From NCBI GenBank assembly GCA_021800645.1, contig JAJYYT010000169.1, positions 1 to 5,316 of the forward strand: DNA of 5,316 nucleotides, given 5' to 3'. The position numbers and the translations under genes are program-made. Under the pieces are notes generated by a model. That model was not told where the DNA came from. It was given only the letters and a program-made list of their open reading frames with translations, and made no database searches. Origin of the DNA: Actinomycetes bacterium (GTDB lineage Bacteria > Actinomycetota > Acidimicrobiia > Acidimicrobiales > RAAP-2). Within the stretch, counting starts at the first letter, position 1; every line of letters begins with the position of its first letter. Below, piece after piece: positions 5,254-5,316 of this stretch.

Positions 5254-5316
5254 CCTGAGCTGACGCGCCGGTACTGGCGCTGCCCCCGTCTGGTCTGCTA
5301 CAAGATCGGGGATGTC
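5254..5316. other. Unassigned sequence after the truncated gene, with stops in three frames and a short palindrome
   Basis: TGA codons at 5251, 5256 and 5261 close all three forward frames within 13 bases. An almost perfect 16-bp palindrome follows at 5265-5280 (GCGCC-G-GTAC-T-GGCGC, with one G-T pair). No homologue is recognised in what remains; an ATG at 5312-5314 at the very edge could begin another gene. The break from the oxidoreductase lies near 5217, so this may be the end of an inserted element or a joined contig, but no terminal inverted repeat or target duplication can be shown with only one end in view. Confidence 0.35.

Noticed and set aside
4542..5258. Frameshift rescue of the GltD-like gene using the overlapping +1 frame
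   Set aside because: That frame ends at 5258 with a peptide unlike the family continuation; it is an Arg-rich shadow throughout.

Overview
The window is GC-rich (roughly 70% by eye) and looks like an ordinary chromosomal segment of a high-GC actinobacterium. The type of F420-class PPOX enzyme, the actinobacterial-style membrane Fe-S reductase (EtfD type), and frequent GTG/TTG starts all fit that. An Acidimicrobiia-like or uncultured lineage is possible, but the sequence alone does not settle it. I see no CRISPR array, toxin-antitoxin pair, defence system or complete mobile element.

Layout, left to right: (1) positions 1-573, minus strand, the N-terminal part of an Amt ammonium transporter running off the left edge. 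(2) 574-807, a divergent promoter region with a 33-bp tandem repeat. (3) 808-1683, plus strand, a probable two-gene unit: a stand-alone cyclic-nucleotide-binding domain protein, then a small PPOX-class flavin/F420-dependent oxidoreductase. (4) 1684-1721, a short convergent gap filled with repeats. (5) 1722-3887, minus strand, a 721-residue membrane-anchored Fe-S oxidoreductase of the EtfD/HdrD-like type, likely passing electrons from electron-transfer flavoprotein to menaquinone. (6) 3888-4098, its upstream region, with a 10-bp tandem repeat. (7) 4099-4169, plus strand, tRNA-Gly(CCC). (8) 4170-4362, a spacer with a pyrimidine repeat and two adjacent hairpins. (9) 4363-5253, plus strand, the first 296 residues of a GltD-like Fe-S/FAD/NAD(P) oxidoreductase that stops inside its NAD(P) domain. 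(10) 5254-5316, unassigned sequence after a cluster of stops in all three forward frames.

The genes do not form one pathway. Redox chemistry is the common theme (EtfD-like reductase, PPOX enzyme, GltD-like oxidoreductase). Ammonium uptake and a GltD-like protein both suggest nitrogen assimilation, but the GltD-like gene is a different subfamily from canonical glutamate synthase and is broken here. The observations most worth a second look are the abrupt end of that gene at a possible insertion or assembly junction and the repeats placed in three of the intergenic gaps. I did not find convincing evidence of a novel multi-gene system.
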